Assembly (NCBI RefSeq): GCF_900496995.4
Contig: NC_054457.1
Location: 1,800,196 to 1,864,195 of the forward strand
Reading direction: 5' to 3'
Source: Aquila chrysaetos chrysaetos
Lineage: Eukaryota; Chordata; Aves; Accipitriformes; Accipitridae
Length of the DNA: 64,000 bases
Shown here: positions 21,380 to 31,210 of the stretch, in pieces
How the letters are laid out: the number at the start of each line of letters is the position of its first letter
How positions within the stretch are numbered: the first letter of the stretch is position 1
Notes under the pieces: model-generated
Seen by the model: the letters and a program-made list of their open reading frames with translations, nothing else
What the model was told of the DNA's origin: nothing
The model's database searches: none
Position numbers and translations under genes: made by a program

Positions 21380-21895
21380 TGTGGCAGTACATCCCGCCCC
21401 CCCCCATCCTGCCAGCAGGAAACGAAACTTCTCCAGAAGGGAGAAGGGGAAGGAAACCCTGGAGGCTGCAGGTTGAAATTTGAACTGGCCAATCGAGATG
21501 CGCTAGGTACACCGAGGTGACCCTCCTAGCCAATAGAATTAAATGACCACAGGTCAGATTCAACAGGGGTATAAACGGGGTCCCGCCAGAGGACACGTTG
21601 GCAGTCCTCCTCGGAGCAGCGGCTCTGCAGTCGGGGACTCCCCCTCGGGTCGGGGCACCGCCCCAGGTAACTCCTCGAGGGAGAGAGCCCTCAGCTTTTA
21701 GGTGAGCGATACGCGCATTTTGAGCCATCACTTTAAATCTTGGGGATTCTTAAGTCGGCCGTGTAGTATTAATTCTCTTTACATCATTGAGCCTGTGGTT
21801 TTATAAAATGTTACCGGACTTCTAACTAACTTTTGCTGAAGAATAAATCTGAGTTTTAACACCTGTTGGATTTGGTTAGTCGTGCATCCGTAACA
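21380..21895 (+). mobile_element. 5' LTR of the Ser-primed provirus
   Basis: 516 bp, TGTGGCAGTA to CCGTAACA. A TATAAACGGG box lies near 21571-21581 and an AATAAA signal near 21842-21847. The 3' LTR at 25921 is almost identical from the TATA box onward. Confidence 0.93.
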
Positions 21896-21903
21896 TTTTA
21901 AAT

Positions 21904-21921
21904 TGGCGTAGTCGGCAGGAT
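21904..21921 (+). promoter_or_regulatory. Primer binding site, tRNA-Ser type
   Basis: TGGCGTAGTCGGCAGGAT, complementary over 18 bases to the 3' end of vertebrate tRNA-Ser(AGA/TGA) as I recall it (ending CCTGCCGACTACG plus CCA). It lies 8 bases after the LTR end. Confidence 0.82.
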
Positions 21922-22825
21922 GGTGTTAATGGAGGAATTATTACGGAGGCACGGCTGCAGCCCTTCTCCCCCAGGTCTGGACTGGGCGAAGGAGAAGTGG
22001 TCCGACCCGGCAGCGGTCGTGGAGAGAGTAGAACTACGCTGCGGAAGTAGTCCGCGAGACAGCAAAGGCAGCGTGTGGGCCCTCCTGGGCGCCTGCTGGA
22101 TTCAAGCACAGAACTGAAAGAGTGATTCTGCTAAAAGGCAAGGGGAAATAGATTGTCTGAAGGTGGAATTGGAGGAAAGGGATGTGCGGCCCCTTATTGA
22201 AACAGAAGGGCACGCGGGTCCACACGGTGGGAGCGCTGTATGCACAGCCCCTTGGTCGGGACCCGAACTCGGCGAGTTGCAAGCTAAGTTTTCGCGCATG
22301 CCGGGCGAAACCGAAACTGAGTATTTGTGGAGAGTTTCTCTAATGGGGGAGAATCAGATACTGTTGAGTGATGATGAAGCGAGAGGTTACTGGGGACCGG
22401 GAGTGTTTCTGAGTGCCGGACCGGCAGGTGTTCAGTCGATAACATCCCAAGTAGCTTACTGGGCTGGGGGTGTGGACCCCAAGGAGAGAGGAGAATCTGT
22501 TACTATCCGGGCAAAGGGACTGTCGGAGTTAACGGAGGGCAGCAGGAAGGTCCGCCCAGCCGGTTGTAAACCCCGCCCCGAGCGGTCTCGAACTCGCGGT
22601 CGGTCGGGTCAGAACTGCGATCCGGGAAGGGAAGGTCTCTGGCGGAAGGCACCGGCACTGGGGGCAGCCCCAGCCGTGCTGCACGGGCAGTCCGCCGGCG
22701 GCATCCGGGAGTGGGATTGCTGGAGGGGAAAGCTGGAGACCAAAGGGAAGCGCCAGCAACCCCGCCCCCTCGGGAGGAGAAACGGAGCCCTTTCGCGGCA
22801 CTGCGAGAGGAACTGGAAGGGCTAA
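21920..22825 (+). pseudogene. gag: gag of the Ser-primed provirus
   Basis: Two open pieces. The first (21920-22117, 65 codons) starts MVLMEELLRRHG and resembles the gag start at 42.1-42.4 kb (DPAAVVERV against DPKSVVERI). The second (22163-22825, 220 codons) contains KFSRMPGETETEYLWRVSL and RGYWGPGVFLSAG, matching FSHLAKETETEYVWRVLL and QGYWGPGVFLTV at 41.5 kb. The tail is Arg/Gly-rich, as in a nucleocapsid of the Gly-Arg type; no CCHC motif is seen. A stop at 22115 separates the pieces. Confidence 0.75.
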
Positions 22826-22868
22826 AAAACTAGGAGCTGCGGTTTGGGGTTCAGGCTGCCCAATCCGC

Positions 22869-23783
22869 ATGGTGAATACCTGCCAATGGTCTGCTGATAA
22901 GGAGCCTTATATACACATTCCTGTGGGCCCAAACCAGATAAGTTTGGAATTCTTAATCGATACAGGAGCCCAAATTAGTGTTTTAAATGATCTACAAGCT
23001 AGTGAGCTGGGAATTAGGCCATCAAGAAAGGCTATAAACATTAGAGGAGTAACAGGGGCGACAGAAAAATGCCCCATAGCTCAAACCCAACTTTGGCTAC
23101 CAGGGGAAAAAAGAATGACAGCTGTGGAGGTGGCTTTAAGCCCCTATGAGGGAAATATACTGGGATTTGATGTGCTGGCAGGCAGGCAATGGTACCTACC
23201 CAATGGCAGGGTGTGGAGCTTTGGGGGCAGGGAGGCAGAGGCTATTCATGTGAGAACATTGCAGGTTGCTCCTGCGCTACCGCAATCAAAGGTAACCCGT
23301 GTCCCTCAATACCCGCTTCCAGCCACGGCCAAACGGGGAATTTTGGAAGTAATTAATGATCTGGAGAAAAGAGAGATCATCAGTCACACACATTCTCCTT
23401 ACAATTCCCCTGTTTGGCCAGTCCGTAAATCAGATGGAAGGTGGCGACTAACAATTGATTATAGAAGATTGAACAGTAATACCCCACCATTAACTTCTGC
23501 TGTTCCAAGTATTACCTCAGTGATTGCCCACCCTCTCTATGACTTGCTCCGAAAAAACAGAAAATGGGATTCAACTTTGCAACATACAGAAGCCCTCACC
23601 ACTCTGAAAGATGAGTTTAAGGCTTATCAGAGACTAGGTCCATTGCACCCACGAGATCCTTTAAGGGTGGAATGGGGATTTGCTGAACATGCCTCGTACT
23701 GTGGCATGTTTCAAAAGGGGCCACAGGGACCAGCCAGACCTTTATTATTTTCTTCCACTGCATTCAAAGAAACGGAGCAATGA
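22869..23783 (+). pseudogene. pro-pol: Protease and truncated RT of the Ser-primed provirus
   Basis: A 304-codon open frame. The aspartic protease has the intact active site LIDTGAQISVLND (DTGA at 22959-22970). The reverse transcriptase fingers follow (YNSPVWPVRKSDGRWRL, TIDYRRLNSNTPPL). The palm with the YxDD box is missing: the frame passes from TSAVPSITSVIAHP directly to connection text (LYDLLRKNRKWDS, LGPLHPRDPLRVEWGF) near 23520-23540. A TGA follows ETEQ. Confidence 0.85.
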
Positions 23784-24661
23784 TATTCAGATTGGGAAAA
23801 GGGGGTCCTCTCCCTCACTAGAGCAGTTAAAGAGGCTGAAAAGCTGTGTACTTCACAGGATGTTATAGTACAGGGTCCTTTCCCTCTCTTAAATTCAATC
23901 CTCAATGGGTCACCTCCTCCAGAGGGAGTAGCCCAAAAGCCACAGTTAGGAAATGGTATGCATACCTAGAAGGGATAAGCCAATTGCTCCCACTAAAGGA
24001 TGGTCTGACTAAGGTTTTCAAACTACAGCCACCTGTAAACCCTGACCCAGCCTTGCTGGGTCAACCGTATAAACCTTCTCTGATTGAGGAGGCACCCGAA
24101 TTTGTGGCAGGCTCAGATATGCAAGGAGTGTGGTTCACAGATGCATCTGCCCATCGAGTGGGATCAAAACGGCAATATAAAGCAGTGGCATTGGAGATTG
24201 GTACTGGGAAGACAGTCAAGGAAGAGGATGAAGGTAGTGCACAAGTAGGAGAACTACGGGCTTTATTACTAGCCATAGAGAATGGTGCTACCATCATCTA
24301 TACTGACTCTTACGCAACCTTTAAGGGTGCTACAGAGTGGCTATGTCAGTGGGAATCTAGTAAGTGGGAAGTAGGTCATGTGAAAGTGTGGAGGACAGGG
24401 GACTGGCAACATCTCCTGGCAGTAGGGAGATCCCGACCTTTAAAGGTGGGATGGGTGAAGGGACATGCTCGGGATGGAACCCCAGCTGCGAAATGGAATC
24501 AGCAGGTGGACAACCTGGCCCAAATCAGGATGGTCACCAGTGAGAAGGAGGATTGGGATAGACTAGCAGAATGTTGCATATCAAACGAGGCCACTCAGGG
24601 AAAGCAGATCTCTATTATGAATGCCGATCTCGGGTTGGCCAGTGTCTATGAAAGCCTGTGA
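23784..24661 (+). pseudogene. pol: RNase H of the Ser-primed provirus
   Basis: Frame of up to 271 codons (from 23846) with RNase H features: GVWFTDASAHRVG (Asp), AQVGELRALLLAIENG (Glu), IIYTDSYATFKGATEWL (Asp) and LKVGWVKGHARDGTPAAKWNQQVD (His/Asp). It is preceded by a frame change near 23785-23880. The catalytic set is complete, but it is not linked to a working RT. Confidence 0.82.
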
Positions 24662-24862
24662 AGTCAATTCTTACAGCTTGCCCGCAATGCCGAATAAGGC
24701 TAAAGCTAATTACCCAAACCAAGCTCCGTCCCAGCATATCGGACAAGGCAAGGCTCTTTGGAGCACGTGGCAGGTTGATTACATTGGTCTTCTGAGACCA
24801 TCTCATGGGAGTGGAAAGACTCACCACATCAGTGCCCGGTGGATAATCCCGGACTTCTAACC
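24662..24862 (+). pseudogene. pol: Integrase remnant of the Ser-primed provirus
   Basis: Short integrase start: MPNKAKANYPNQAPSQHIGQG, then WSTWQVDYIGLLRPSHGSGK with the first core Asp. It ends at TAA near 24858. The rest of the catalytic core (second Asp and Glu) is not visible, so most of the integrase has been deleted. Confidence 0.7.
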
Positions 24863-25920
24863 CCTGTCACCCAGTTTTAAGACCGAGGCCTAGTTTGTGC
24901 TTTCTTACAGGACCATGAAGGAACGAGTCATTCCAGTCCTTTGCTGACAGTGATGACGGTGACAGGCGTGGATGGTGAAGATCTGGATGATAATGTCGTG
25001 GCAAAAATGATGGACATTAATATATCGCAAGTCCTTGAGCTCGCATGAGAGCAATGTAACAATTATAGTTGGAGGTTCAGATTGGATGGGGGAGGAGGTT
25101 ATACTCATGTTGTTTATAGTTGGTCACCAGGTGTGGTAAATGCTAGTTCAGTATGAAACACCAGATGTGACTATATCCTCCAAGTAACCCATGGGATCAC
25201 GGGGTGGATTTGGAATGGTACTACGCTATGCCCGGAAATTCCATGGGGGCAACTGTATGGTACTCTAGGAACATCGATAGAGCACCCTAGAACCGAGTTT
25301 ACAGCTATCAACCTTAGCCAATGCTACATCTAACAATTTGGGGATTCAAACAATCGGTTATAACATATCGGGTAAAATGACTACAAAATTGGGCTGTATT
25401 GGATTAGATGCCAAAGAAGAGAAGGGTCTTATAAAGTTTTGAACATGTCAATGGACAACTGCTGTGTTCACTCCAAATGTGTCAATGTGGCTTCAAGACT
25501 AAATCAATGAGAGAATACGGCAAGAGACTCAGAGGCAATTGCTTCTGTACCAGGGACCAACTGGTTGGGAAAAGTTTTGATATGTTCAGATTTTCTTTCA
25601 CGGGGTGGGCGACCAGCCTTCTCTAATCTTTAATAATGCTTGTAGTTATGATTACGGTAATCTATATTGCAATAAGTTTCTATCAAAACGCTTGGTAGTA
25701 AAGCCTGTACTAACGGTTAAGTAATACTCCTTTAAACTGTCCATACACTGAATATTCCTGTGTTCATATTCCACTTTAGTTCTAGACCAGAAGGGAACAT
25801 GACCCACAAATGAGCGTCAAACTCGCCCAACTGCACCCCTTTTAACTTTGGAGGCAAGAGGTGACTGTACCACCACTTCCAAGAAACCAGTTGAATCATG
25901 ACTGTGGTCACGGGGTGGAT
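24863..25920 (+). pseudogene. Env-like remnant of the Ser-primed provirus
   Basis: Broken frames only. Around 25195-25260 the plus strand reads GWIWNGTTLCPEIPWGQLYG, glycoprotein-like. Around 25607-25690 a hydrophobic stretch (LIMLVVMITVIYIAISF) resembles a transmembrane anchor. The segment ends with GGGGTGGAT just before the 3' LTR, a likely polypurine tract. Assignment to env rests on position and these fragments only. Confidence 0.4.
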
Positions 25921-26447
25921 TGTGGCAGTACAGTCCCGCCCCCCCCATCCGGCCAGCAGAAACGAAACTTCTCCAGGAAGGGAGAAGGGGAACGGAAACC
26001 CATGGAGGCCTGCAGGTTGAAATTTGAACTGGCCAGTCGAGATGTGCCTAGGTACAATTCCAGAGGTGACCCTCCTAGGGCCAATAGAATTAAATGACCA
26101 CAGTCAGATTCAAGCAGGGGGTATAAACGGGGTCCCGCCGAGGACACGTTGGCAGTCCTCCTCGGAGCAGCGGGTCTCTGCAGTCGGGGACTCCCCCTCG
26201 GGTCGGGGCACCGCCCAGGTAACTCCTCGAGGGAGAGAGCCCTCAGCTTTTAGGTGAGCGATACGCGCATTTTGAGCCATCACTTTAAATCTTGGGGATT
26301 CTTAAGTCGGCCGTGTAGTATTAATTCTCTTTACATCATTGAGCCTGTGGTTTTATAAAATGTTACCGGACTTCTAACTAACTTTTGCTGAAGAATAAAT
26401 CTGAGTTTTAACACCTGTTGGATTTGGTTAGTCGTGCATCCGTAACA
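25921..26447 (+). mobile_element. 3' LTR of the Ser-primed provirus
   Basis: 527 bp, TGTGGCAGTA to CCGTAACA. Compared with the 5' LTR, the first 200 bp or so carry many one- to three-base indels and substitutions, while from GAGGACACG to the end the two are nearly identical. Confidence 0.93.
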
Positions 26448-26630
26448 TCATGACAGAAGCAAACTGAACTGGGGAGGCATAATAGTAGGTGGCGGGTTTT
26501 TGCACAACAGGAATTGGCATGAGACTACTTATGTAAACCGTGTAACCCAGGGTAACCATATACATCAATTCAGGGAATGAGGAGATCCCTCCTGTCGAGT
26601 CATGAGGTTCAGAGCAGACCCCCTTGCTTT
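26448..26630 (-). mobile_element. LTR-A, middle piece
   Basis: Continuation of LTR-A after the Ser-primed provirus. It matches 42650-42800 (shared ATTGGCATGA, GAGGTTCAGAG and ACCCCCTTGCTTT boxes in similar order). It stops at 26630, where LTR-B is inserted. Confidence 0.82.
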
Positions 26631-27306
26631 TGTCCTGATCCAATGTCGGGGAAGGTTTTGATATGATCCCAAGAGCGAAATTAAGACACAAACGAGGTCA
26701 AATGTCGTATACCCAGAAGAGCTTTTATTATCAAAAGTATCAAAAGTAGAAAATAGTAGCGATAGGATAGAATGGAAGAAAAGGCAGAAGTCAAGCAAGC
26801 AGTCGGAATAGAGTTGCAAGGATAGTCACCACCATGGATCCAGTGGCATCCCGTTGGTCCTCAGTCTTCAATTCTTCGGTGGTGGGTGCACACCACGGCT
26901 TGTCTCCACGGTTTTTTATAGGGCATAGTTCGATGATGTATGCACATACATAATGTTCACGCACTGTTCACATGCTGCAGGTTTCGTCTGTCACACGACC
27001 TTCACGTGATCAACACCAGAAACCAGTACCTTATCTCAAAGACTACAGTTTCCATGAGAATGGTAGCCTCCACATTCTTGCATGCTTGTCAGCTTCAGCC
27101 CGTTTCCTCTACTGGATGCCTCAGTGGCCTAGTAATCATCCTTATGGACGGAGGAATGTCCTCTTTAGACAGGCTATCCCAGAGACAAAAGGCTCGAGAT
27201 AAGCAGTAACAATCCTTCAGATGAATGGCTTGAGATGGCAGTCCACTCTCTCACACCTAACAATCTTTGAGACAAACAGCTCGAGATAACAATTCAGTCT
27301 CTCAGA
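26631..27306 (-). mobile_element. LTR-B nested in LTR-A
   Basis: 676-bp insertion flanked by GCTTT at 26626-26630 and 27307-27311. On the minus strand it begins TCTGAGAGACTG (the related LTR at 43349 begins TGTGAGAGACTG, so one end base is mutated) and ends GATCAGGACA. The TSD shows it entered LTR-A as a separate solo LTR. Confidence 0.83.
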
Positions 27307-27551
27307 GCTTTCTAGACTCCTCAGAGAAGGGCCCAGGGGTGGCTGGATCCGCTCTTAGTGTCAGACTTGGTCAACGGTTTTATTTCTTAAGGGGATGAGG
27401 TGTAGAGATTGTGGAAAAGGAAAAGGAAAGAGAGAACAAGACAGAGAGAGAGAAAAAGGAAGAGAGAAAGATTTCACTGATCCTGGGTCCAGCATTGGTT
27501 CAGTCAGCCGAGGGTCTCTGACCCGAAGAGCAGCATATTGGGCAGGTGGAT
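27307..27551 (-). mobile_element. LTR-A, proximal piece
   Basis: Resumes with CTAGACTCC and matches 42797-42990 (CAGACTTGGTCAA, GGGATGAGG, AAGATTTCAC, CCTGGGTCCAG). It ends abruptly at 27551 where ERVL integrase begins, so the start of LTR-A is missing. Confidence 0.8.
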
Positions 27552-28023
27552 TGCATGGCATTGAGTGGGTGTATCACATCCCCTATCATGCACCAGCCTC
27601 TGGGAAAATTGAATGATACAATGGACTGTTAAAGACTACATTGAGAGCAATGGGGGGTGGAACCTTCAAACATTGGGATACACATTTAGCAAAAGCCACC
27701 TGGTTAGTCAACACCAGAGGATCTGCCAATCAGGGTGGCCCTGCCCAGTCAGAATTTTTAACGTACTGTAGAAGGGGATAAAGTCCCTGTAAGTGCACAT
27801 AAAAAATATGTTAGGGAAGACGGTGTGGATTACTCCTGCCTCAGGCAAAGGTAAACCCATTCGTGGGATTGCTCTTGCTCAAGGGCCTGGGTGCACTTGG
27901 TAGGTGATGCGAAAAGACGGGGAAGTCCGATGTGTGCCTCAAGGGGGTTTGATTTTAGGTGAGAATAGCCAGAATTGAACTGTATGATATTAGTTGCTAT
28001 ATAACTCTGCTACTATATGTTAT
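27552..28023 (+). pseudogene. pol: ERVL integrase C-terminus (provirus 5)
   Basis: Plus-strand integrase tail (GIEWVYHIPYHAPASGKIE, then LAKATWLVNTRGSANQ) with stops, followed by the ERVL 3' region. It is truncated at 27552 by LTR-A and interrupted at 28024 by a solo LTR. Confidence 0.82.
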
Positions 28024-29164
28024 TGTATTGGTTTTGTGTGGCAAGGTTTTGGTAGCGGGAGGGGGTTACAGGGGGTGGCTTCTGTAAGAAGCTGCTGGAA
28101 GCTTCCCCTGTGTTCGAGAGAGAGCCAATACCAGCCAGCTCTAAGACGGACCCGCCGCCGGCCAAGGCCGAGCCAATCAGTGATAGTGGTAACGCCTCTG
28201 TGATAACATTTTTAAGAAGGAAAAAGTTGGGACAGAGGGAAAACGGCAGCCGGAGAGAGGAGTGAGAACATGTAAGAGAAACAACCCTGCAGACACCAAG
28301 GTCAGTGAAGAAGGAGGGGGAGGAGATGCTCCAGGCGCTGGAGCAGAGATTCCCCTGCAGCACATGGTGAAGACCATGGTGAGGCAGGCTGTCCCCCTGC
28401 AGCCCATGGAGGTCCACGGTGGAGCAGATATCCACCTGCAGCCCATGGAGGACCCCACGCCAGAGCAGGTGGGTGCACAAAGGAGGCTGTGACCCCATGG
28501 GAACCCCATGCTGGAGCAGGTTCCTGGCAGGACCTGCGGATATGTGGAGAGGAGCCCAGGGAGCAGGTTTTCTGGCAGGACTTGTGACCCCGTGGGGGAC
28601 CCACGGTGGAGCAGTGTGCTCCTGAAGGACTGCATGCCGTGGAAAGGACCCATGCTGGAGCAGTTCATGAAGAACTGCAGCCCGTGGGAAGGACCCACAT
28701 TGGAGAAGTTCGTGGAGGACTGTCTCCCGTGGGTGGGACCCCACGCTGGAGCAGGGGAAGAGTGTGATGAGTCCTCCCCCTGAGGAGGATGAAGCGGCAG
28801 AAAATAACATGTGATGAACTGACCGTAAACCCCATTCCCCGTCCCCCTGTGCTGCTGGGGGGGTTGGTAGAGAATCCGGGAGTGAAGTTGTGCCCGGGAA
28901 GAAGGGAGGGGTGGAGGGAAGGTGTTCTGAGATTTGGTTTTCTTTCTCATTACCCTACTCTGGTTGATTGGTAATAAATTGATTTAATTTTCCCCAAGCT
29001 GAGTCTGTTTTGCCCGTGACGGTAATTGGTGAGTGATCTCTCCCGTCCTTATCTCGACCCACAAGCTCTTTGTTATATTTTCTCTCCCCTGTCCAGCTGA
29101 GGAGGGGGAGTGATAGAACGGCTTTGGTGGGCACCTGGCATCCAGCCAGGGTCAACCCACCACA
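28024..29164 (+). mobile_element. Solo LTR, TGTATTGGT type, nested in provirus 5
   Basis: Complete 1141-bp LTR, TGTATTGGTTTTGTG to CAACCCACCACA, flanked by GTTAT at 28019-28023 and 29165-29169. The ERVL 3' region continues on the other side. Its middle carries 45/48-bp imperfect tandem units (about 28590-28760). An AATAAA lies near 28973-28978. Confidence 0.96.
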
Positions 29165-29667
29165 GTTATCATTACTATAATTGTTATATGCAAATCCATA
29201 GTACTATAGTAAGAATTACTTAGATCAAGCAAGAAAGAACTGTGATAAAACTGAGCAAAGCGCAGTAGTGATGGAATCAGAACTGACTCCAGCATGCAAC
29301 AATCCAACAGTGCACACCATCCTCCTGCTGCGTCCAATGTCACCTGCTCGTCACACTGCACTGAAGCCCAATTCTGCTCTACCGACTGAGAGGACTTTGC
29401 ACCATCCCTGCTGCCCAGAAAGACTGGTATGACAGATGGAGCCCAGAGTCAGGAACTAAGTGAACTCAATGAACATTTTATGAACATAACCCATAAACTA
29501 AAGGAATGATATCTCTGTGTGTGTATACATATATATTTTATATATATATATCATATCATTGTTCATATGTCTCAAAGGGATGGAAAGGTGATGATGATTG
29601 ACCAGGATGTAACTAAAGGTATGGGAACTGAGCATGACGTCAATGGTATAGAATAAGGGGTGGATAC
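29165..29667 (+). other. ERVL 3' internal region (provirus 5), no env
   Basis: Second half of the ERVL 3' region, paralogous to 20095-20550. It contains a (TG)/(TA)n tract at about 29515-29556 and ends in AAGGGGTGGATA before the LTR. No coding frame. Confidence 0.75.
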
Positions 29668-30245
29668 TCTCTTGGTTTCAGCTGGGATAGAGTTAATTGT
29701 CTTCCTAGTAGCTGGTACAGTGCTATGTTTTGAGTTCAGTATGTGAAGAATGTTGATAACACTGATGTTTTCAGTTGTTGCTAGTAGTGTTTAGTCTAAT
29801 GTCAAGGATTTTTCAGCTTCTCATGCCCAGCCAGCGAGAAAGCTGGAGGGGCACAAGAAGTTGGCACAGGACACAGCCAGGGCACCTGACCCAAACTGGC
29901 CAACAGGGTATTCCATACCATGTGATGTCCCATCTAGTATAGGAACTGGGAAGTGGGGGCGGGGAATCGCCGCTCGGGGACTAGCTGGGTGTCTGTCGGC
30001 GGGTGGTGAGCAATTGCACTGCGCATCATTTGTACATTCCAATCCTTTCATTATTGCTGTTGCCATTTTATTAGTGTTATCATTATCATTATTAGTTTCT
30101 TCTTTTCTGTTCTATTAAACCGTTCTTATCTCAACCCACGAGTTTTACTTCTTTTCCCGATTTTCTCCCCCATCCCACTGGGTGGGGGGGGAGTGAGTGA
30201 GCGGCTGCGTGGTGCTTAGTTGCTGGCTGGGGTTAAACCATGACA
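29668..30245 (+). mobile_element. 3' LTR of provirus 5
   Basis: 578-bp plus-strand LTR of the young subfamily, ending TTAAACCATGACA. The first bases read TCTCTTGG instead of TGTCCTGG. It follows the polypurine tract directly; unique host DNA starts at 30246. Confidence 0.88.
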
Positions 30246-31210
30246 CTCTCTTAATGGATGTTTACCATTAGCAGTTAACGATTCTGCTCCTAAAAGCATT
30301 TCTTAAGATAAGTGTTAATTAGTAGTAGCGATGACTGATGTAATTATGACGAAAAAAATATGAATGCATTTACTTAAGGTTTTTTACAGCAACAGCTGTA
30401 TTAGTGTAGTAAGAGACAGCAGGCATTTTTTAAACTGTGTTAATGGAAAAAGTACAGTAACATACACAGTGTTTGAGCAGAACATGAGGCTTGTCTTCCA
30501 GGATAAATTACAATATCAAGCACAGATAAACAGAAGCATTTTTCTGAGAATGTTCTCTTTTGTTTAGAACTTGGAATCAAAGCTATTAACAATAGTCATT
30601 TATTGCTAATGAACTTAATATCTATCCACCCTGTTGTTTTTGTTGTTTTTCAAGAGTAGACAGTTGTTTTTCTCTGCTACTTGTAAAGGTATTGGGTTTC
30701 TTAACTAGTTTGTCGGTCTTTCCCCCCCATCCAAATGAATGAAACATGACCCGTTTTACACTCATACACACATGTTCCTCAGATCTGTAATCATTGCCAT
30801 CAAATCTCAGAAGAGTAGTATTATGTTATTTTTTTTTTCAGAGAGGAAGGCTACTATCTCTCAAAGTGCTTGGCTGTGAGAGTTAGGCTGCTTGTTCTAA
30901 GCCATTCAGAAATTCCTCAGTAAGATGAATGTCTCGTGTCCCTATCTTGACAGGAATTGACAAGCTTTTATGCACTGTGTAGTCCGTTGATTGTTATATT
31001 AAGTGAAATTACTAGTTTACCTTGAAAAGTATTGTATTTAGGATTATTCCTTAAGTATAAACATGTACTTGTTTACAAATATCTCTTTTAAAAGAAAATT
31101 TTGAGCAGGTACAAGCTAAGTTATAAGGATATTGTATCTAAAAATGTACTTTTTTTTCCTACTCTTAATACTGAGTGGGTTTTAAAAATACTGTTTTTCT
31201 TTCCTTGCAG
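30246..31210 (+). other. NSA2 intron, no upstream exon
   Basis: AT-rich sequence ending in a pyrimidine tract and acceptor (TTTCTTTCCTTGCAG) at 31210. I searched it for the missing NSA2 N-terminal coding exon (lysine/arginine-rich, beginning NEYIEL in human) and did not find it. Confidence 0.6.

Larger units (their letters stand above)
21380..26447 (+). mobile_element. Complete tRNA-Ser-primed provirus
   Basis: Provirus with both LTRs (21380-21895 and 25921-26447). The internal region carries primer site, gag, protease/RT, RNase H, integrase remnant and an env-like tail. It is flanked by the TSD TCATG at 21375-21379 and 26448-26452, and both flanks are pieces of LTR-A. It is 5068 bp long. 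Every gene has stops or deletions. Confidence 0.93.

Noticed and set aside
21380-26447. Possibility of an intact, active provirus
   Set aside because: RT palm missing, integrase mostly deleted, env in fragments, gag with stops.
29662-30250. CTCTC on both sides of the LTR, as if a solo LTR with a TSD
   Set aside because: The left copy overlaps the LTR start itself, and the left flank is the ERVL polypurine tract. A 3' LTR of provirus 5 explains it better.
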